From Gavia stellata (lineage: Eukaryota > Chordata > Aves > Gaviiformes > Gaviidae), in the NCBI RefSeq assembly GCF_030936135.1, contig NC_082595.1, forward strand, positions 105,441,334 to 105,505,333: a stretch of 64,000 nt of DNA. Direction: 5' to 3'. Below the pieces are notes generated by a model. The model was not told the DNA's origin. It ran no database searches and saw nothing but the letters and a program-made list of their open reading frames with translations. Numbering within the stretch: position 1 is the stretch's first letter; the number at the start of each line of letters is the position of its first letter. Shown in pieces: positions 58,341 to 64,000 of this stretch. The translations under genes were made by a program, and so were the position numbers.

Positions 58341-61300
58341 CTGTTTGCTGTGTGAAAGTGGTTATATGGTTTCCAGAAACACGGTCCTGTGTGTTTTCGT
58401 GATAGAAAGGCTCAGCTAATAATTATTTCTGGGCCATTGTTAGCTCTATCCATAATTCAGATAAGCTGCAGACCCAGTGTTTTCACCACCTTTAGTTTCG
58501 AAATCATTATATACATCGGTATTATTGAGCTACTTTTAATATGTTTGTTTCAGTCAGATTTCCTCAGGTGCCAGTAGTAGTCTAGATTCAATTAGCGGCT
58601 ACACAGGCAGGAGAAAGGTGAAGTTTAAATGTAGAGTGTGGACCTATAAATAACACCACACTGTTTAAACTTCGCAGAGATTCACTTCAAAATACGCCTG
58701 ACCTCATCAACTAATTAGATCAATCATGTTGCGTGTGATGTACCACCAGCCCATTTTATTGGTGGCAGCTGACTTTGTAGCCTGCCTGAGCCCCCACATT
58801 AACGAGAGTTATTTTCTAGTTTGTGATCAGCTGTTGGGTTTCTTAACTATTGTTTAGAAGATGACAGGGTGTGCAGAAGACAAGTCAGTATTTCTCGATA
58901 ATCTGATCTAACACAGGATTTAATAACCAGGATGCGGATGGGACAGAAGAGGGCACTCTGACCCTTAAAATACAGAAAAATCTCCACCAACACTGAGCGC
59001 ATCCTTTGAAGGAAAGATCGCTGCCCAAGATATTTTACTTTTTTAGTTCTTGTCACTGCCTAAGCACTATTAAAAAGGCAGAGTATATCTCAGGGGGTGA
59101 GGAACAGAGCACAGAGGGGTAATTCCAATAACTTGTACTGTGTAAGCATCTTAGTCAGGGGTGTGGGGGGGCTGTTCGTGGCTGTCTTTTCAGGGACAGC
59201 TTTCTTGAGTTTGTATTAGAGGTCCAAGGGACTCATCTTCCGTTTCTTTGCTGACCAGGTTCAGATAAAGGAGAGGAGTGGCTGCCTTCCTACTTTTCTT
59301 ACCTATATAACAATATCTATGAAAATATGGATCACTTCACAATCACATGAGTTAATCACTTCTGTAAAACACTTCTTTATGGTGAGATTCATAAATTAAA
59401 GGCATCACTTTGCTCAGGTGATCTGGCAAGGATCAAACAGACTTCTCTGAATTAATTGTTTGAGAGGAGCATAATTCTAGTCCCTCCTATGAGGTCCTGG
59501 GAAAGCTCACCTGTGGTTTGTTACTGCCACCATACAAAATTTATTTGTGACTGCTTGCCCAGCTTGAATTACGGCCCTCTGTTACTAAGTGTGTGTCTTC
59601 CTCTCAGGTAGTCATGGTGAAGTCACTCTTTAAGTACTTTTTGATAAGAAGTTCTGGTTCAATCTACCCTGGAGGAGTAGGGATGTCCCATGGAGCACGC
59701 TGTAGTTGTGTTTCCACAATGCCTAGGCAGCTGTGACTCAATCTAGGGATGCTGTGCTCTGCAGCTCCCACCAAAATGCAGTGCAGTTCCCTGTCTGAGC
59801 ATCTGAGTTTCCTTGGGAAGAAAACCCAGTCAGGTAGAAAATAGTGCTTAGCCTGATCCCCTCTCATCCATGGAAGTAGGATGGGGCCGAGGTCTTCCAT
59901 TAAAAGTCATCCTTCATGTTACTGTTTTTGAAGTCTCTTCCAGTAGTTCAATTCTTGAACTGTTTGTTTCAGAACTGAACACGGCAGTTCAGTAGTGCTA
60001 ACAGTCATCCCAAATACGGAGATAACAATAGCTTACAGTCTTCAATTGCGTTTGTATCCAGTACTGAGGTAGTCCTTTTGACCACAACATTGCATTTAGA
60101 GGTCGGGTTCAGCCAGTTATCCAGCTGGACATGATCCCACCTCCAGCCTATTTCAAAATCAAATCTCTTTTGGCATGGGTGTTTCAGTGACCTGTCTTCC
60201 TGCCCTGATGTTTGTGTCATTGCAGATGTATCAATAAAGACAACATATTCTCTGTCAGATCACCAATATATAACTGATCCCTCTTGGCCCTACATAGAAA
60301 CACACTTCCTTGCTAAAAATTTCACTGACTGGTGGTTCTGCCCATTAGAGAAAAAAAGGCAGATGTTTAGGGACTACCCAGGAATGAAGGAAACCTGCCT
60401 TGTATTTTGCTCCACCCTTTCTTTGTGACTCTGAGCCATTCATTTCTGGTTTCTGTGCTTTAGCTCGTCTTTGTTGTAAGCATGAAAGCCTGAAGAACTG
60501 ACCTTCTCAGACCACATACTGCTTTTGGCCAGATAGGAAAGGGTTATACGTTTCTGATGTGGAGATGCTCAACAGGCTGTACCGGTGTTCGCTCAGAACA
60601 AGTTCAGAGACAGCTACTTGCAGTCTAGGACACATCTGGGTTTATATGACACGGAATGTGAATTAAGAAACCCCAAAACTTGTTACAAGGCTTGGGGCAG
60701 GGCTCTTACTCTGAGTTGTGTGAACATTGGCAGGCTGCTTCCTGGCTCGAGCTGACCTGCCTACCTGCATCTAACACATGCTGTCTGGATTTAACCTGCT
60801 CGTGTCCCCATGAGGCCAGGGATGCGGTGCTTCAGTCCCAGCATAGATATGTGCATCAATCTCTGCAGCACTGGGAGAAGGGCTGTCAATATCACCTTCT
60901 GAAACAGTCTGTATTGCAGTCTGAAATCCTAGAGATTTCTTCTAAACACCTGAGGCCACGTTGCAGCAGCCCCAACACAGCTGTCTGTGGAGTGTCAGAG
61001 GGTGTGAAGAAGGGAGTGAATTTTTATGTTGCCCAAGGGAACTTGACTGCCTTTTTAGAGGAAACACAGCAAAAGGTGATAACACCTGCTGTTATTGTTA
61101 TTATGTCTCTAAACAGAAAGAGATGTCTACAAGGGGCTGAGCTGCTCTGGAGATGTGATCTGTTGTACATTCAGGGTTGAGAAGAGGCAGTTGGATGTCC
61201 TCAGATTCTTAAAAAAAAAAAAATGGGGCTGGCTCATGGAGGGCCTTCCCCACCTTATCCTCTCTGGGTGTACAGAAAACCCTTGTGATCATCTCCTTCA

Positions 61301-64000
61301 TGTGTGGGAATGAGCACTGGCTTATTCACAAGACCTCAAGGCTTGACACAATTTGGTTTCAGTTGGTTTTGAAAGTGGAAACATTGCTTTTGATAATTAA
61401 TTTTTAAAACCTTACTTTGGCATTTGTTACCTCAGGAGTGAAGCTCCTTCCCCTGACGTTTATGCAACAGTGGCACAAATGCGTCTCTCGTCCTCTCGTC
61501 TGTGTTTCATTGGTTTGTACAGTTGTAACAGATCCCTGCTCACAGAGGTGTCACCCAAATGTCAGGGTGGGAGGAAGAAAGTCTACAGGGTTAACCCCCT
61601 CAAGCATTCAATATACACTTATTGCTAGGAGATGCTGGGCTGTTATCCGGCACTTCTGAGGGTCTCCTGAGCTGCTTTTCCAGTGGGGGAATGGAGGCCC
61701 AAGGAAACTAACTGGAAGGATGAGGGCAGACTCCATGGTGTGGAGTAGCTCCACTGCTCTGTGGCTTCCACAGTGATGTCTTCCTGAGAAAAGTGGCCCA
61801 GAGTCTGCTTTTGTCCTAACTAAATCCTACCCTTTACAGAACAACTGTCGTCATTCATAGTTGCTGTAGCCTTACCAGTGGCTGCTGGAGCAGGCGCCTT
61901 CGGACCGAGGGGCCATGTATATCACACAGTCCTGGAGTATCTGAATCCTTCAGGCTCTCTTGCAAAACCATGTCAGCATGGGCACAAGGCAATGCCTGGA
62001 TTCCTCTGTGTCCTGTTTATCCCAGGTATCAAAACAGATCTATAAACTACTCTAGAAAGGTTGAGTATAGTGGATTTTATTAGAATATTTAAACAATCTT
62101 AATGGCAGCTCTAGTCTTTCTGGAAGCTTCCCTTTAATGAGACATGAGTTGTTTGTTAGCTTAAGGTCAGTCGATCTTGCTGAAACTTAATAAACGGAGA
62201 TATCCCAAAATGTTGCTTAAAATAATCTAAGGTGCCAGACCCTTTTGGCTTGAACAGCTGTTCATCAAGGTAGCCATCAAGCATCCACAATTACATTTTT
62301 AACCTTACCGTAGAGCAAGCGAAGAGGAGAGGGAGAACTGTTCTTTGGACAGTGTCCTAGTGCTGAGCTTGGAGAAGGGATGGACTGGAAAACCTTCAGC
62401 TCATTCTGTCAAAATACCCCCAGGCCTCAGTCCTTTCGGAGCGTACATCCTGTTGGAGGCACGCACAGTTAACCCTGCCAGACCAACTGCATGTTCTCCC
62501 CGTTGCATGCAGTTGCTGGAGAAGTGATCACATCCGCTCCCCTGAGCCCCAGGCTCCTGGAGGGCCTCTGGGGATGGGCATGGCTTCCGTGGCACATCAC
62601 CAGTGTGTTCATGCACACCTATTTTCTTCTGTTTCCTTTTCCCTTTGTTGCATTCCAGCCCTGAAGGATAAATTGTCATTGCATAACCTTTATGGGAGAG
62701 GAAAAAAACCAGGTGCCAATGATTTCTATCAGGGTGCAGGTGATATATGAGATATGAACTGGTCTGTTGGCAGCTTTGCCAGTGCCTCAGTAGGTACTGG
62801 CCCTATGTGCAGAGTCAAAAGTGTCTTCAAATTCCTCTTGGAATCTGTGATGTTTTCATACCATCAAGCATTTAAGATGTGACTGGCTTTGCAGCTTCTT
62901 TTGGGGTTTTGGCTCTTGGTTGTGTCCCCACTCAATACTGAGTTCCCTAGGGGATGCCTGGCACCCTTACAGGTTACAGAAGGGACAGGAACACTGGCTT
63001 ATCTCAGCATTCATGAAACACTGAGTTCTCCCAATTTTCTGATTCAGTAAGACATTTTTAAAAGGAATTGAATCTAATGTGGAAGCCAGTGTTGAAAGGA
63101 ATCTAAAGTAGACTCCAATAGTCTGTGTAGAAGACAGGTATAGCATTGCTTCAGACGTTAAATGAGTGAGACATTATGAGTTTGGAGGCGGATGAAGAGT
63201 GTGTGACAAATTAAGATTAAGTTCAGTAAATGGTGCCAGAGGCCTTTCCCTTAGGGAGTAAATTCTTAGGTCCGCTTGAGTCCTGTAAGGGTCCAGATGC
63301 CAAGGGTTGTCTGTGTCCCTGAGTTTCCGTAGTGTAAATGATGGAGGGTGAGTCTCTGGAGCCATCTTACAGAAAACTGCACGAGAAACACCATCAAACT
63401 CATTGACCAGTCCAGGCAGCTCCTTTGGTACTTATGTCAAACTGAAGGACCCTCTTGGGTTGGGAGCATCTACCTCATTCCAGAAATCGGAGGTACTGTC
63501 CTTCAGAAACAGTCTGGAACATCTTGAAAACCTAAAGAGAGCACTGAGTTGAATGTCCCTATCCTGTTTCCTGAGATGCTTAAAAAAAAAAAATCAAAAT
63601 GGATTATGAAAGAAATCCCATTCATCTTGAAAGGCGAGTGTAATCCAAAGACTGATGGTTGAACTCCCAGGTACCTTTACATTTCATAGAGTCAATATTT
63701 GTTCTTTCTCCATTTATAACCCCATTACTCTCTCTAGGTGGGCAGGAGATTTCAAAGGGGGACCATTTGTTTTTCTTGATTAATGCATTAATGCTAGTGG
63801 TTTGTCATAGTAAATTATACCTACTATCACAGCCTGCTCATGCAGGAGAAAAAGCAAGACAAAAATTTATGATCAAATGACTCAAAGTCACAGCTTCTCA
63901 TTATTTTAAACAAAGCAAGCCAACTTCTGCTCTTCATTACCGTGTGAACAGTGACTAAACTGAGGAGAAAATGTGATCCAATATCCTTTGTTTTGCAAAA
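58341..64000. other. Intergenic region upstream of MRPL19
   Basis: No exon or named repeat was recognised. The longest open frame (60680-61180, plus, 166 codons) has no recognisable domain. The stretch 58440-58850 has moderate complexity and homeodomain-type ATTA/TAAT words (for example near 58709) and could be a conserved non-coding element, but I cannot test that here. Confidence 0.5.

Noticed and set aside
57750-58355. 201-codon plus-strand frame divergent from MRPL19
   Set aside because: Explained by GC content; no recognisable domain, and overlapping frames on the other strand are equally long.
1-64000. CRISPR arrays, operons, ribosome binding sites or prophage
   Set aside because: The window is eukaryotic nuclear DNA; no regularly spaced repeats with unique spacers or prokaryotic gene arrangement were seen.

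Overview
The window is vertebrate nuclear DNA, most likely from a bird. The evidence is split genes with GT/AG introns, three CpG-island promoters in an AT-rich background, and interspersed repeats dominated by short 5'-truncated CR1 LINEs, with no Alu-type or other abundant SINEs. The introns are compact. I cannot fix the species; CR1 is also common in turtles and crocodilians.

Layout. Positions 1-20.8 kb hold the 5' end of a minus-strand gene read as ITSN2 (intersectin-2). It has a CpG-island promoter and untranslated first exon near 19.9-20.8 kb, then a 13.8-kb intron with CR1 copies, then the first coding exon at 5984-6047 (MMAQFPTAMN, splice phase 1). The rest of the gene lies beyond the left edge. 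Positions 21.2-30.7 kb are intergenic, with CR1 fragments and an AT-rich palindromic tract next to the following promoter. Positions 30.99-51.09 kb hold a complete plus-strand gene of 18 coding exons, GCFC2, all of whose splice phases close to give an 858-residue protein. Positions 53.77-57.70 kb hold a complete minus-strand gene of 6 coding exons, MRPL19 (283 residues), tail-to-tail with GCFC2. Positions 58.4-64 kb are intergenic with nothing I recognise as a gene.

Functional links. GCFC2 (spliceosome disassembly and intron turnover) and MRPL19 (mitochondrial ribosome) are convergent neighbours, as they are at human 2p12. Both promoters carry the same 10-bp NRF1-type palindrome close to the start codon. 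ITSN2 beside GCFC2 is not the human arrangement (2p23.3 versus 2p12), so the left junction is lineage-dependent synteny.

Most unusual signals: a 326/327-bp tandem duplication that copies the probable ITSN2 exon-1 splice donor; a probable solo LTR in GCFC2 intron 15 whose promoter region carries four TATA-like motifs in a 24-28-bp tandem repeat; tRNA-Gly-like fragments in ITSN2 intron 1; and a 24-bp perfect AT palindrome upstream of GCFC2. I found no CRISPR array, operon or clearly new gene system. Exon calls come from reading splice sites and from remembered family resemblance, not from alignment or expression data.
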